64,000 nt of DNA from Ciborinia camelliae (GCA_025890175.1 JANPYM010000005.1:2318166-2382165), one strand, 5' to 3'. Positions 12,269 to 24,516 are shown, counted from the first letter of the stretch. The notes: generated by a model from the sequence alone, not told the origin. Numbers and translations are program-made.

Positions 12269-13041
12269 TCACGAGCTGTTCTTGGTATACTTTGCTTTAC
12301 CAAACGAGAATGGTACGTATCGGTATTTGATCATATGTTGAATTTGTCTTCGCACTATAGAACATGTCAGTATGTTTCGAAATATTCCTCGGCACTTTGT
12401 CCTTCTATAAAGGAGATAACTTACTGGTCAACATGAATAGAATCAACCAGTAGACAACCAACACTGGCCAGAAGACGGGTACATCGAAGATCTCAAACCA
12501 AGTACACACGAAACCAATTCCGATTGCCCTAGTCGCCGAATGCCAGAACTTGAACTCGGGAAGTCTTCGAATGAATGGGCGGAATTCCTCATCTTGTTTG
12601 GTTGGTAATCCACCAGCAGCCCCATCTTCCATATCATTATCGATAGCTTCATTTGATGGATCGAACTTAGGTTGGAGGAAAGCGAGAAAGAGGTTGAGCA
12701 GGTAGATTCCCAGAGAGTACGCCACTATTGAGATCTGTAAGTGAAGGATGCGCAAAATGAATAAGGCTCGACATACCAATATACCATCCTTGTGCGACGA
12801 ATATACGGATGAAGAATATTAACAGAAGCCCGAAAGTGGCGACCCATCTGTAAGGAACATATGGTGTTGATTTATCTAGCCAGGCTTGGTATTGCTATTT
12901 GACCTTGAGTTAGCTTTGTAGTTCCTTTCTTAATGATGCGATTCAACAAGTCGCATCCATACATGAACTTACACGTCCTATCTTTGAAGTCTGCGCGCTC
13001 ACAGCGGCGAAAGGGGTCTGTTCTGGTTCCATTGAATCCAT
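12269..13041 (-). CDS. RER1: Rer1, early-Golgi receptor returning membrane proteins to the ER
   Basis: Rer1 recognises transmembrane segments of escaped ER proteins in the cis-Golgi and returns them in COPI vesicles. Four exons assemble cleanly: 13041-12973, 12894-12777, 12724-12425 and 12354-12269, giving 190 aa, the usual family length. The introns are 78, 52 and 70 bp with GT...AG ends. The joined protein contains YVPYRWVATFGLLLIFFIRIF, WYIVAYSLGIYLLNLFLAFLQP, RRLPEFKFWHSATRA and RRQIQHMIKYRYVPFSFGK, the hallmark blocks of Rer1, with four hydrophobic segments. It is divergent from the enoyl-CoA hydratase gene, sharing a 484-bp promoter region. Confidence 0.96.
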
Positions 13042-13525
13042 ATTGATTTACGTATGTTCGTGTCGAAAGAGAGTAGAATTCGTGCAGAGTGCAGATATCA
13101 CAGATATTACTCTTATCGAAGATGTTGTGGGGTTGGAAAGAGTGACGTTTTGATGGTACCTAGGTAGCTTTGGGATTGAACTTTTTGAAATCGAGACCAC
13201 CTGTTGTTGTAATAGAATATCTGCACAACTTGTTAGATAGCTAGTTGTGGCTTAGGTTGTCAGTTGTAACGCCACACATAGGTTCTTTCACGTGATTCAT
13301 AATTATGGAGTGGGCGGGGTACGGTTTTAGGTTTAGGTCGAGACAAGGGGGGAGCTCTTGATTTCCCGATTACCTCCCTAGGTAGGTACCTAGGTATGTA
13401 AAGAAGTACCTACTAGGTAGTACATCCATACCGGTAACGAAAACATTGAAGTTCTTCAATTCTTCAAACAATTTCCTTTCTACTCTCACTCAATACGATA
13501 TCTTCAAACCCTCAATAAATAAATC
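13042..13525. promoter_or_regulatory. Bidirectional promoter region RER1 / enoyl-CoA hydratase
   Basis: A 484-bp gap between two divergent starts. It contains a TCACGTGATT site near 13288-13297 and a cluster of CCTAGGTA/TACCTAGG palindromic words at about 13375-13420. Assignment as a promoter rests only on position. Confidence 0.5.
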
Positions 13526-14440
13526 ATGAATCCAATCACAATCAGATCATTGAGGTCCCGATTCACAGCTTCAACTCTCCCCGCACTTTCACGAGCTTAC
13601 TCAGTTAAATCCTACAAGTTCATACAAACCACAGAACCAAGACCTGGCGTAGGACAAAGTACTCTGTTCTACCTTCTATGGCTTATAATTTACTAACATT
13701 TTTCAAAAGTTACATTAAATCGACCTAAAGCACTCAATGCTCTATCCACACCCCTCATAACCGAACTCAACGATGCTCTCATATCATTCGATAAATCCCC
13801 CTCCATATCTGCCATTGTACTTACCGGATCTGCAAAAGCCTTTGCGGCCGGTGCAGATATTAAGGAAATGGCACCTCTGACCTTTTCTGAGGCCTACACA
13901 ACTTCTTTCATAGAATCCTGGTCAAACCTTACAACGGCGATTAAGAAACCTATCATCGCAGCAGTATCAGGACATGCTTTGGGTGGAGGTTGTGAATTGG
14001 CTCTGATGTGCGATGTTTTATACTGTACCGAGAATGCAAATTTCGGACAGCCAGAAATTAAACTTGGAACGATACCAGGAGCCGGTGGAAGCCAAAGACT
14101 AACGAGGGCAATTGGAAAAGCTAGAGCTATGGAACTTATCTTGACTGGCAAGAACTTCACAGGCAAAGAAGCAGGAGAATGGGGGGTTGCTGCAAGAACA
14201 TATGACAGCTGGGAAGAACTGATTGATGCCGCACTAGGTACAGCTGAGACAATTGCTGGATACAGTAAGGTAGCAGTGCAGGCTGCGAAGGAAGTTGTCA
14301 ATAAGAGTCAGGACTTGCCACTCAGAGACGGTGTGGAGTATGAGAGGAGAGTATTCCACAGTCTTTTTGGAAGTGAAGATCAAAAGATTGGCATGAAGGC
14401 TTTTGCGGAGAAAAACAAGGCCGAGTGGACTCACAAGTAA
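13526..14440 (+). CDS. Mitochondrial short-chain enoyl-CoA hydratase (ECHS1 type)
   Basis: Enoyl-CoA hydratase adds water to trans-2-enoyl-CoA in beta-oxidation. Exons are 13526-13658 and 13710-14440; the 51-bp intron has a TACTAAC branch site. The product is 287 aa. The N-terminus (MNPITIRSLRSRFTASTL) is Arg/Ser-rich with no acidic residue for 40 positions, a typical mitochondrial presequence. The crotonase core is clear: VTLNRP-like TLNRPKALNAL, AFAAGADIKEM (oxyanion hole), GHALGGGCELALMCD with catalytic Glu near residue 140, and QPEIKLGTIPGAGGSQRL with the second Glu near residue 160. The length fits the ECHS1 group rather than the longer multifunctional enzymes. Confidence 0.95.
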
Positions 14441-15070
14441 TCTTAGCATTTTTCTTGTTCGATGCGCGATGCATTGGGATTCCTAACTATGAATAATACT
14501 GGCAATGATTCTTTCTACGTATCGACTTCATAAGCTTCCATTATGGCATAATCCTCTCTTCGTTAAACATCTACCCCTTCTACCCCAACCATACGGAGTA
14601 TAAGTTGCAGCTAGGCTCATTGTTTCCATTAGTATTGCTCGTAACAATATACAGGCATATATAATGGTTTGTAAGTGTTTCGAAAATTTTAGTAATTAAG
14701 CCAGTGCTTCGCAGCTTCCCAAATTGATAAGTATGGCAATTCAAGGTGATGGATTGCTACATAACGATTTGGACATTATCCGTTTTAGTTCATTCACTAA
14801 GTAGTGAATTTGGTCCAGTTGGTTATTGGCCGATGTAAAAGGAGTAGTCTGCTCATCTACCACACTCAACCACCCAAACACATCCGATGATTTATCTATA
14901 GTCTTCAGAACACAATCCAACAATCACTGGTACAACTTCGAGTATCGAAGTCGAAATCTCAGCCAAAATTAATCATAAGTTAAAATGTATATCTCGGTAA
15001 ATCAAACATAATTTCTTCCTACAAGTATGCTCTACTCCGCACAAGCGATGAAGAAATTTGTTCAATCAGC
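14441..15070. other. Intergenic, no gene seen
   Basis: AT-rich sequence downstream of the enoyl-CoA hydratase. The short open frames have no recognisable features. Confidence 0.5.
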
Positions 15071-15656
15071 TTAGGCCCTTGTAATTGTGGCAATCCAATT
15101 CAGTTCAGTATCTTCCATGTTTTGCTTCATGGCCTCAAGGGCAAGCAGGAAGCTAGAACCAGTAGAATAGGCCTTCCCGATCTACAGAAAATACTTCCTA
15201 AAAGATGGATGGTGAAAGAGAACTTCGGAGGGTCGGTACATGTTTATGGCACTATCTTGAGATCGGTCATGGAATTTGTATGACCAGTGGTTTGCGGACT
15301 CGGACTCTGTACAAAAATCTTGGAGACTCATATGTAATTCTGAGAATGCGACGACTGCACATGTTTTGGATTCTGCCGGGAAAGCATACTGAATATTTGA
15401 GATAGGCGCAAATATTTCCTATGCTCTGAAGCACTTACGACGGTTTGGCCAGCCCCGGATCCTTTGGATTGATGCTATCTGAATCAATCAGCAAGATGTT
15501 AATGAGCGCAACGCGCAAGTCAAGCGCATGGGTAAGACCTATTCTCTGGCCCAAAAAGTTGTTATATGGTTTGGAATAGCAGATATGGCATACACGCATT
15601 GCAGACTTGAGGGTTTCACATCCGATGGCCCCTTTTGGCGATTCTCCAGGAGCCAC
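15071..15656 (-). pseudogene. Decayed gene of unknown family
   Basis: On the minus strand a frame from 15656 reads GETLK-like text ending in DLRVALINILLIDSDSINPKDPGLAKPS and meets GTAAGT at 15436. A second open stretch reads QYAFPAESKTCAVVAFSEL, MSLQDFCTESESANHWSYKF, MYRPSEVLFHHPSFRKYFL. It is broken by TAG at 15182-15184 (a CAG-to-TAG type change) and resumes as IGKAYSTGSSFLLALEAMK until TAA at 15071-15073. Composition looks protein-like on both sides of the stop, so this is probably a relic. I do not recognise the family. Confidence 0.4.
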
Positions 15657-15968
15657 ATAACCTCACTGTGGGCGCAAATCTGTCCACTGCCTCACAGTGA
15701 GTGATAAAAGATTGGTAGCAATAAATTCCTCTTTTTAATTGTTCATGGTTCAATGAGTTTGGGTCTTGCAAGAGGTTCAATCAGCAAATAATGACGCATT
15801 CATCCACTGCGGAAACGAAACCATTTTATGGTCGGCTATCCGAAACCTCATTATAGTACTGTGCGAAAAGGCCTGCCCAGGGAATGGTACATGTAAGGGT
15901 ACATTACTAGCTCAATGTGATATCATAAAGTGCCTGGATTTGCTCGATCAGGGTGACCTCTCGAAGAG

Positions 15969-16238
15969 ATGCCAAGGGGCTCCATGGATGATCGTGGGTT
16001 CCCGATTTTACTCTCAAAGGGACTGACTTGTGGTTGGCTCGAACTTATGCCAGTGGAATTTCGTCTTCGCATATATAATATATATTGCAAAGCCATGTTG
16101 AATTCATGGGTCGCCCCCTGCGCGCGGATTCGATCTGGCATTGCTTGGATGCGCGGCGACATTAACCAACTTTTCAAGGATGTCCATGACCGGAAGCCGC
16201 GTAACCTACTATATAAGAAGCAATATAATCAAAACTAA
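15969..16238 (+). pseudogene. Possible fragment of an F-box-like protein gene
   Basis: An 89-codon frame contains LELMPVEFRLRIYNIYCKA, which resembles the LPxEIRxxIY opening of fungal F-box/2EXR-like domains, followed by WVAPCARIRSGIAWMRGD. No start context, full domain or flanking exons could be assigned. It may be a gene fragment or a chance frame. Confidence 0.25.
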
Positions 16239-17944
16239 GCATATTACCACTAAGCCATGGCCCATAGGTACCCTAAGGGCGGAAATACTGCATTAGTATA
16301 CATTTATATACCAAATCCAGCTTAGTCAACCAATCCCATACCAACTATCGGCAGAGAATCGGTATATCACTGGACAACCTTTGTTTGATGCTTTCATTGA
16401 GTTGATTGTTTTAGTTAAGTGCAGTCAATCAAGATGATTGCAAATTACCCGCAAGAGGTAGGGCCGAACCAGGGAACGTCATTCTTACTATAATTAGGTA
16501 GGTATGTACCACTAGCTGACCTGGAAAACTGATATTCGAATAGAAAATTTGGACTATGGCCACGGTGCAAGATTTCTTCATCGCCAGGTGCTGTGCAGCC
16601 TGTGTGCCAGATAGATAGAACGTTTGTTGCGACCGAGGAAGGGTATCTTGGTATTGCTCTTCGAGGTGTACAAGCAGATTGATTTGTCTATCCCAGTTGT
16701 ATTTTCTTGCGATCATGCTCAAATTCATCACAAGATAATATCATATACGTATTGCTTGGATGCGAAGTCCCCATAAACCTTCATTCAGCAACATCAGGGA
16801 CAATGCTGTCAATGGTCGGTAATACGTTACCGATTAATAGGTAGCTAGATCATACCTACTTTAAGGTTAAATAGTCGATATTTTAGACTTTTCGCTTCTC
16901 CACCAATTATGATACATTAAGCAGTATAATACGAATTTAAAGCTTTGATATTTTGTACATGAAACGGATTGTGTTTTATGATTAAACAGGGATATCTTGT
17001 TAAGGTTAAAGTTAAGCTTTAGAGATTAAATCTATAATTCCTATTGCTTGTTAGATTCATCCTTAGATTCTAGCTTCAACCTAAGCTTCGCAGTTGATGG
17101 TTGGCATGGTAGTGTTTCGAGAGTTTAGAAACAGGTCATCATATGAATTGCTTGACTCGGATTCGAGAATACTTCCAGATGCCTTGAGTCGAAGAGATCA
17201 TAGATAGGTATGGATTTGAAATATCTAAGCTTTTCTTTTGTGGGAATTTTCAAGGCTTGAGAGGTTCACGTTACGAAGAACCGAAGAGGAGCGAATATCC
17301 TTTCGAGAATACGCCGATTCCGGTAATTGATATGTATCCCTGGGTACAGTCACCAGTGATACCGGATTCTCATAAGGACAAAAGCGGTGGGAGTGGAGCC
17401 TAGAGGGGACATTTGGTTTTATGTTGACGGTGATCTGCGGGGATTAGAGGATGTTGCAACTTGCTTCGAAGCTTTTCCTTGGGCAAGTTGGATACTTTAC
17501 CTAGGTAGGCCTTGACTTTCCTCTTTGGGAAATGCATAATTAAGTTTTCATGCAAGTACCGGTAAATCTTAAATGGTAGGGTTAAAGTGAAGTCAAGTTC
17601 AGATGATGTAATCTTCTGGAAAGACCTAACGCATAATCATCTCATCTCCCGCTTACGTAACTTCATCAAACTGGCTTTATTCCTACTATATACGATCCAA
17701 AGTCTAGTAGGTTATTGTCTGAAGCTATGGGTCGTTAATTCTGGATTGTTGGATATCAGGTGATTCTCACTAACGGTACAAGGGATATGAGCGTTAATGT
17801 TATTCGACTAGCGACTAAATTCCGTCCATTCTTATCCGTTACATACCTATGTACTGCCTGAGCCAAAAAATGTATATACAACAAGAATCTAAGCATCCCC
17901 TGCAAGCCCCCCACTCAGCGAGGTAGGTAGCTCTTACCCATAAT
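16239..17944. other. AT-rich intergenic stretch
   Basis: No gene supported on either strand. Short CCTAGGTA-type words occur near 17500 and 17925. A 100-codon minus-strand frame at 16429-16731 has no recognisable motif. Confidence 0.5.
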
Positions 17945-19022
17945 CTAGAAGCTCAAGGTAACACCGGCAACCCCAACGACGCTATCCTTAACTTTGTCGG
18001 CTCCCAAAAGAGTGTAATTGTATCCCATCTTGGCAGGATTTATATCACCCTCCAAAGCCTCATTTTTCGAGTCACCAAAATCATCGTCGTGAGCAACGGC
18101 AAATCCCCTATTGGTGCTGTACAAAGCCTTCTTGCACGTAGTCCAGACGTTCGACTCAACAAGTGCCTGAGCACCATCACGAGTATTGATACCGTAAGCA
18201 ACATTGACGTGGTAATTGTTGAAGATGTGAGCAGTACCGTAACGAATGGAAGGTCCACGGGAGTTGATGTTTTGCCAGTGGTTATTGGCATAGGTGACGT
18301 GGAGGTGGCCGGCATCTTCTGCACCGTTGTTGTCGGAGTGGCCGATGAGGGAGGCCTTCCAGTGATCGTGGATGTAGGAGTTGGAGATCGTGATGAAATC
18401 AGCTGCGTGGGTGACATCGAAGAGTCCGTCGTAGAAGTCTTTGCCCTTGCTAAGTTCGGAAGATAGATCAACGTGGTCAACCCAGACGTTGGTAGATTTT
18501 TCTAGGGGAGGAGCGGATTAGTATGAGACGTTGGATGGGGAGTCAGTTGGGAACGTACGAATTCCGATAGCATCACCGTGAGCAGCAACAACAAGCTTGA
18601 TTGCGAGGTTGCGGATAATGACATTCGTTCTTCCTCGAACGAGACTGTGACATGGTTAGATCATCGTAAATCAGTTCAGACGGTGGTCCTTACAATCCAA
18701 ACCCTTCCAAGACTACCTGAGAGTTGGCACCAATAATGGTGGTATGGCTAGCGACCTCGATCTGCGCTGCAGAATGAGTGATAGGACCCGAAACTATAAC
18801 GATATGATTTCCTAACGCGGCTGCCTTTTGTAAATCCGCATAGGTAGAAACAGTTACAGTGGTTCCTCCAGCTCCACCGGTGGTGCCACCGTTGGTGGTG
18901 GCGTATCCAATGTCGCAAGCATCGGTGGGAGAGGCATGTTTGATCAGCTCGCCAGATTTTGGTGTTGGAGCAGCAAAGGCGAATGCGGCCAAAAGACCAG
19001 CGGAAATGATAGAAAGCTTCAT
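17945..19022 (-). CDS. Secreted pectate lyase, polysaccharide lyase family 1
   Basis: PL1 enzymes cleave de-esterified pectin by beta-elimination outside the cell. Three exons, 19022-18694, 18644-18559 and 18501-17945, give 323 aa; the introns are 49 and 57 bp and the joins restore EGFGFLVRGRTNVIIRNLAIK and GDAIGIQKSTNVWVDHVDLSS. A signal peptide is evident (MKLSIISAGLLAAFAFAAPTP). Family motifs include VWVDHVDLSS (calcium-site region), DFITISNSYIHDHWKASLIGH, HVTYANNHWQNINSRGPSIRYG (the NSRGPSIR segment holds the catalytic arginine) and AHIFNNY. Length and motifs fit PelA-type fungal pectate lyases. The 5' flank is an unusual 48-bp tandem repeat that starts two bases upstream of the ATG. Confidence 0.95.
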
Positions 19023-19023
19023 A

Positions 19024-19210
19024 GTGAATGAGTGCGTAAAATTGGATACTTGTCCGTAACAGAATTCGATGTGAATGAAAGTGTAAAAGTTGGAAACTTG
19101 TCCGTAACAGAATTCGATCTGAATGAAAGTGCAAAAGTTGGAAACTCGACCGTGCGAGTATGGAATGTGAATGAAAGTGTAAAGAATGTAGAAGTGAATG
19201 AAAGTGCAGA
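19024..19210. repeat. 48-bp tandem repeat in the 5' flank of the pectate lyase
   Basis: Read on the plus strand, units begin GTGAATGAAAGTG and end CAGAATTCGAT. They lie at 19024-19070 (47 bp), 19071-19118, 19119-19166, and a partial at 19167-19193, then another GTGAATGAAAGTG. The array begins two bases from the lyase start codon, so it would form its 5' UTR or core promoter. The period is a multiple of three, which explains the spurious open frames on both strands. Confidence 0.9.
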
Positions 19211-21780
19211 CTGCGAGAGTGATTTATATCGTGGAAGATATAACACCAGACAATGGGATATAACTTCAGCTTTATAGAGAGAAATGCGTTCATCTCAACG
19301 TGCAAAGGAAGACCTGGAAATTCTCTTCTCCCACCCTTCTCCCACCCTTCTCCCCCCAAACAACACTTTACCACAAATAGACCAAGCATTTGAATGATGG
19401 AATTTCCAAGGGTAAACGAGCTGTACAGAGGAGTTGAATAATGGCCAAGGGGGGAAGAACGGTCTGGCTATACTGAATAGCCTATCAAAATGGAGTAAAG
19501 GGAAGAGAAAGCTCCCGCACAAACGATAAGGATCAGATTATTCACTGCACTTGCAAATGTCCAAGAGGATACTCCTTGTAATTACATACATGAATCTCTT
19601 GAGTATATTTTTTGATATGTGTGGTATTTAGTTGCAAAAAAGCCAAGGCTCCTAAACTAGCACCGGCATCCATAGAATGAAAATAAATTCTTAGCGAATA
19701 AACAGACGAACAATAATGTGATCGATTGAACCCGGCACTGGCAAAGCTCAGCAATTGCAACCTTAAATAGGCGGGTACGGATACATGCATACTTTACGGT
19801 ACACATAAAACTACTACACATTTGCCGAAGAAGTTTATATCTTCAATTACCTTTTTTGGATTGAATGAAAGACCTCGGTCCAAACTCCACTGGAGAAAAG
19901 ATGGAGAAATAACGCTTTTAGATACCAAGAAAGGCCAAGCGCGACATTTTCATCTCATCTCTGATAAATTGACATCTTTCTTGTAGAATAATGCCGTACC
20001 CACGACTCTTGCCTGTGGGAAGGTTCTTCTCGATGGCTCCAAGTCCAAGTGAAGAGCGAACTGGTAAAACTGAGCTTCTGACAACTCCCGAGCAGTTTTT
20101 TTCTTCTTCAAATCATTGGATGCGATACTGACAATGAACATTCCCACTTTCTCTTGGGCTTGCCTTTCTCAGGGAGGTCTAGATTCATGCGATAATTTGG
20201 TAAAGCGTACTGGGGATCATATCGATACCAACCCCGGTGTTGAAGACCTCGAGGTAAGACTTTAAACCTAAATTGAGATCATGGCCGGTACCTATTATCA
20301 AAGCGCTCGAGCATACTGGGACTTTGTGCGGCTATGCGGTTGAATTTGACTTGTATGCTTGGTTCATACCTGCTCTGTGATCGAACAAATTTCAAAATTG
20401 GATGTCGTTAAAGAAATCATGTGGTACTTTTTACTATGCTACTGGACTTATTATTAGTGCCTACCTAGTTACTACCTAGTGTCGTGGGATTACGTGATAT
20501 TTTCTATAAGAAAATTATACGTAGGTGGAAATTATTAAATCAGTCAATTAATTAATGCTACTATGCTTTAAAATGACCTCCCCCTTCATCTAAGAGGGGG
20601 AGAAATATATTAATTAATTACTACTAATTAATCGATTAATGCGAATTATATAAACTCTCTCTTACGATTCATATAAAGTATAATGATAAAAGCAATATGA
20701 GAGTTTAGAGGCTTCTCGAATTCTGAGTGTCTTTCTTTTATTTAGTTAAAGGTAATAGAATTATTTATTGAGTTTTAATATTTAGATAGATGAAATCCAT
20801 AAAGCATCAAAAAACGTGATTTTGGAAAGCGGGTGTGTCCTCAGCACATACAACCACGTGATATAACCTTAGATCATCAACATCAAAAGCCTTCAACTTG
20901 CTACAACTTGCTACAACTTGCTATCAAAGTTCCCCCAACTGGTTGAAGTTAGGCTTTCCGAAAGTAAAGCAACGTCCAAGCAATCAATTGGCTCATTCAG
21001 TAAGGTGTACATTCATTCAAGCGTATACATCCAACCATTCAAAGCATCCATCATTTCCTCCTTCACCCAATCTTTGCTCTCCGAAATGTAAGATTTACAT
21101 TTTATTCCAGAAACGCTGAGCGGCTCAGTCCACTGTCAACTCAGTGGGTTGCTCGATACGAAAGGCCTTTGAGTGCGAAGACTTACATCTCCAATCTTCA
21201 TCTCCCAGTTCAGCAGAATCAGCATGTCAGGCCAGATGTGGTGAGGGCATCTCCATGCACCACTTGATGATCGAGAAGAGACGGGCTTTGAAAAATTTGA
21301 TGATACGAAGGAGCTAAGGCGCTGCAGTGAGCTTTTGGTCTGACAGACCAAAATGCGGGTTGTTTGCTTGTTTGCACAAGAAAGTGGATCAAATGCACTG
21401 CTGTATGCCGTAGGATCAGCTTGCAAATGACAAGGGCAGGTCCGTAGCCTTTTCCTCATCCTTCATTCGGCTAACTACAGTGCCGCAGCCATGCATGCAT
21501 GGAAACTGGACATGCACTACACCAGGTATGATTGAATATGGGGGTGTTTTATCTTTACAAAGTTTTTGAAAATAGCCTTGCACCACAAATGGCCATTGCA
21601 ATGCAAATGAAGGCTAAGCATAGTTCCCCTTGCATTTTGTTAGCACTCTCACCGGGCATCTTGTCAGAAGGAAAGGCGGCAAATCTTGCGAGGCATAGCC
21701 TAACTTTCGATAAAGTTGGAATCAAATAACTTTGAACACGCAAGAAATATAGCATTGAGTCGCCAACAAAGGTACTACCC
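19211..21780. other. Long gene-poor region upstream of the pectate lyase
   Basis: No intact gene found. A minus-strand frame at 19950-20147 (ELSEAQFYQFALHLDLEPSR) has protein-like composition but no identity. 20460-20780 is very AT-rich with TTAATTAATTA words. The region may contain the 3' remains of the MFS relic that follows. Confidence 0.45.
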
Positions 21781-21789
21781 ATTGCGTTT

Positions 21790-22580
21790 GCTTCTCAGTC
21801 TTCCAGCCAAAGATGACAAGCCCAAGAGGGAGGATCACCATGCCAATTTGTAGATATGGCAATCAGAACTCAGGCATCGAAGCCGTTGAGCCTGTTCTTG
21901 CTTCGTGGCGTGCGGCCGTGTAGCGATATGAGGGATTCGGGAACTTGGCACAAATAATACTGCCTAGGATTAAGCCCCATATGTTTCTCGTTGCAAAGGA
22001 AGGCAAAAGAAGGCAGAAGAAGGCAAAAGAAGGCAGAAGAAGGCAAAAGAAGGCAGAAGAAGGCAAAATAAGGCAAAATAAGGAAACAGAAGGCAAAAGC
22101 AAACGGTGGCAGCCGAAGATATCACGATGAACTAAAGCAACCAGCACAAGCTAACTGTGTTGTAGACAATGAATCCTCGCATAATGTCTCCAATTATGGA
22201 GCCACAGGTTGGACCGAAGTTATACAAGCTTTAAGCTTCGCCTCGATGTTCACGGGAGAACATATCACCAATGCTGCTTCCTCCTAGGCTCGGACCAGCA
22301 GATCCAGCCATTTCCGAGAGTAATTGAAGTGTAGACAAAGCAGCAATGTTCGGCGCCAGAGCACAGCCGACATTGAGCATTGTGAAGATCATAAGGCATG
22401 ATAGATAGATGATTCATCTATCATATCGCTCGGAGAGAGGTGCTAGGAACAGAGGCTCTATGCCCAAACCAAGAACGTATAGAGCGACTGGTAGCGCAGG
22501 CATGTATAGATCATGGATACCAAACGTCAAAGCAATATCCTCTGATCCTAGTGTTAGGAATGTAGGACATATGATTGAAG
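21790..22580 (-). pseudogene. Decayed MFS multidrug-type transporter gene
   Basis: Minus-strand translation shows clear MFS segments in order. They are LYMPALPVALYVLGLGIEPLFLAPLSERY, MIFTMLNVGCALAPNIAAL, MAGSAGPSLGGSSIGDMFS, then after a stop SLYNFGPTCGSIIGD and GFIVYNT, and further on ILPLGLVIFGWKTEKQTQWVVP. These match transmembrane and loop blocks of DHA1-type drug:proton antiporters. The frame is broken by TGA after SERYDR, TAA at 22231-22233 (CAA-to-TAA type), TAG at 22132-22134 (TGG-to-TAG type) and several frame changes. A purine minisatellite has expanded inside the coding remnant. No function is expected. Confidence 0.7.
21999..22097. repeat. 10-bp purine minisatellite inside the MFS relic
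   Basis: About ten tandem units of AAGGCARAAG, with AAGGCAAAAG and AAGGCAGAAG alternating so that the higher-order period is 20 bp. It lies where a transporter would encode a Phe/Leu-rich membrane segment (reverse reading CTTCTGCCTT). Confidence 0.9.
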
Positions 22581-22599
22581 ATAACGTTCCTTGTACAGA

Positions 22600-24380
22600 A
22601 ACTGGAACATTGATTCATTTCCAACCAATTGACCAATCTAGGGGGTTGTTACCACCCGATAAGTCTAATAAATTCAGTATCACTCTTTTGCTTGATTTTC
22701 GAGTATTACCTATCTACCTTACCACAGTGATTGTACTTTTGTATTATCCAGAAAAGGTTTCATGGTGTTCTTAGTGGAAATATACAGAACCGCTATAGTA
22801 CTAGTGTTTATACGTTGTAAGCGAATTTATATAGCTAGTGTTGTTGGAACACGTGAATATTCTACATTCACTAGTCCCGTATACCGTAGCATATAATCCC
22901 ACACTGCAATACCAACCCTTTTCTCGCGAGTTACTTGTCTTACATCATGCAAATTGGATGAGAAGCTTTACACCGTGTAAATTCGCCTATATTGTATAAG
23001 CACCGTGTAGATATCGTGTAGACACCGTGTAGGAATCGCTACATTATGTACCCCATATGAGCGAATTATATCGTGTATACATTAGGTATTTTGTAAGCCT
23101 GCTACACCATGTAGTTCATATATCACCACTAAGACACGTGTTATTAATGGTCTGGTTTTGGACATCGGAATTTCTCCATTTGACATGATGAATGTTGAGG
23201 AAGATACAGCACTTCTTTGGCTGGTTTAGAGAAGGTGTTGATATAAAATAGTTCTACACACACTAGCTCGATACACAATAATAATATCAACAATAGAAGG
23301 AAAACACTGCAGGAAAAATGTGTTCGGCTGATATGTAGGTTTCAACTTCTAGATAGTTTTAACCCCATTTAAACAAGGATTGATGTTAATTGGTCGTACA
23401 CAAGTATCGAATGCCAGATATGGGAGGTTATCTTCGATGATATAATGTCCGGTTTCATTGGCCTATTTGTGGTGAGCTTAGAAACTAGAGATTGCTGAAG
23501 ACGTGATAATAGGCATATTAGACTCCGGATAGACTGGCATCCTAAAGGCTCTAGATTTGGTGCTGTTTTTTTACCCAATGACGGAGATTAAGTACTACCT
23601 ACTGGTACTATTCTTAGGCTAACCCCCCAACTTCACGGTAGGGCATAGGAGACTAGAAAAAGGTTCCATCCAAATGGGACCAATGGGTACAATACCTAGG
23701 TACCTAGAAACAGGGCAATGTGGTTACCGTTGTACCGTTGTCATCGTTACATTCACATTCACATTCACATTTACCGTTACAGTCACATTTTGAGAAGATA
23801 GGGAACATTTTTACCAGGATATTATTCGGTACATGTACCGATGCAGGTGGTTCGTTATCTACCTACCATACCTATCTATATGGACTCCGGAAACGGAGCT
23901 TTCTATACCTACCTTGAGGCCTATTTAGGTATCTATTATCTAGTGGCTTATTCTACTGCTGTACTGTAGGTACGCCTATCTTGCTAAACAAATCCATGAG
24001 CTCGTTAATGGGAATCTCATCGGACCTAACATCTTGCAGGATATTCTCCACTTCCCCCTTTATATTATGTACTCCTTCATGTTCCCCCTTTGTGCTCCTG
24101 TACGTGAGTTTAGACTCTTATTGTTTATGTTTTGCTCGGAACTTTTCTTTAACAAGGTCTAGGGGGGGTCGGTCCGCTTTGGGGGACCAATCGGAAATTC
24201 AGCCACAATCATAACCACAACCACAACCTCAACCTCATCAAGCCTTTCTGCGTTAAAATTTCAACAAATATTGCATTCGCGCCACTCCGCACCTTCTTAT
24301 CCTCATTCTCTATCACCACCATCTCATATCTGAGATTATCAACGCCTAGGTCTTACGCCCAGCGTGAGTCATCCATGTAA
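22600..24380. other. Intergenic, no gene seen
   Basis: AT-rich DNA with short repeated words: CACCGTGTAG-like units near 22965-23110, CATTCA units near 23750-23772, and TACCTAGG words near 23690-23707. A 69-codon minus-strand frame at 23369-23578 is unassigned. Confidence 0.5.
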
Positions 24381-24390
24381 CCTGTAGTAT

Positions 24391-24436
24391 CAATTACAGA
24401 ACCCTTGCAGGATCAATTATAGACCCCTTGCATCAT
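24391..24436. repeat. 23-bp direct repeat, two copies
   Basis: Two adjacent units beginning ATCAATTAYAGA and ending CCCTTGCA. It lies just before the 22-bp minisatellite. Confidence 0.7.
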
Positions 24437-24442
24437 CATCGC

Positions 24443-24516
24443 AGCAATGCAATAATATCCCGCAAGCAATGCAATAATATCCCGCCAGCAATGCAATAAT
24501 ATCTCGCCAGCAATGG
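24443..24516. repeat. 22-bp minisatellite, three full copies and a partial
   Basis: Units AGCAATGCAATAATATCCCG plus two variable bases at 24443-24464, 24465-24486 and 24487-24508, with a fourth beginning AGCAATGG. Confidence 0.9.

Noticed and set aside
19032..19277. Possible repeat protein encoded by the 48-bp array
   Set aside because: Both strands are open only because the period is a multiple of three; position fits a 5' UTR.
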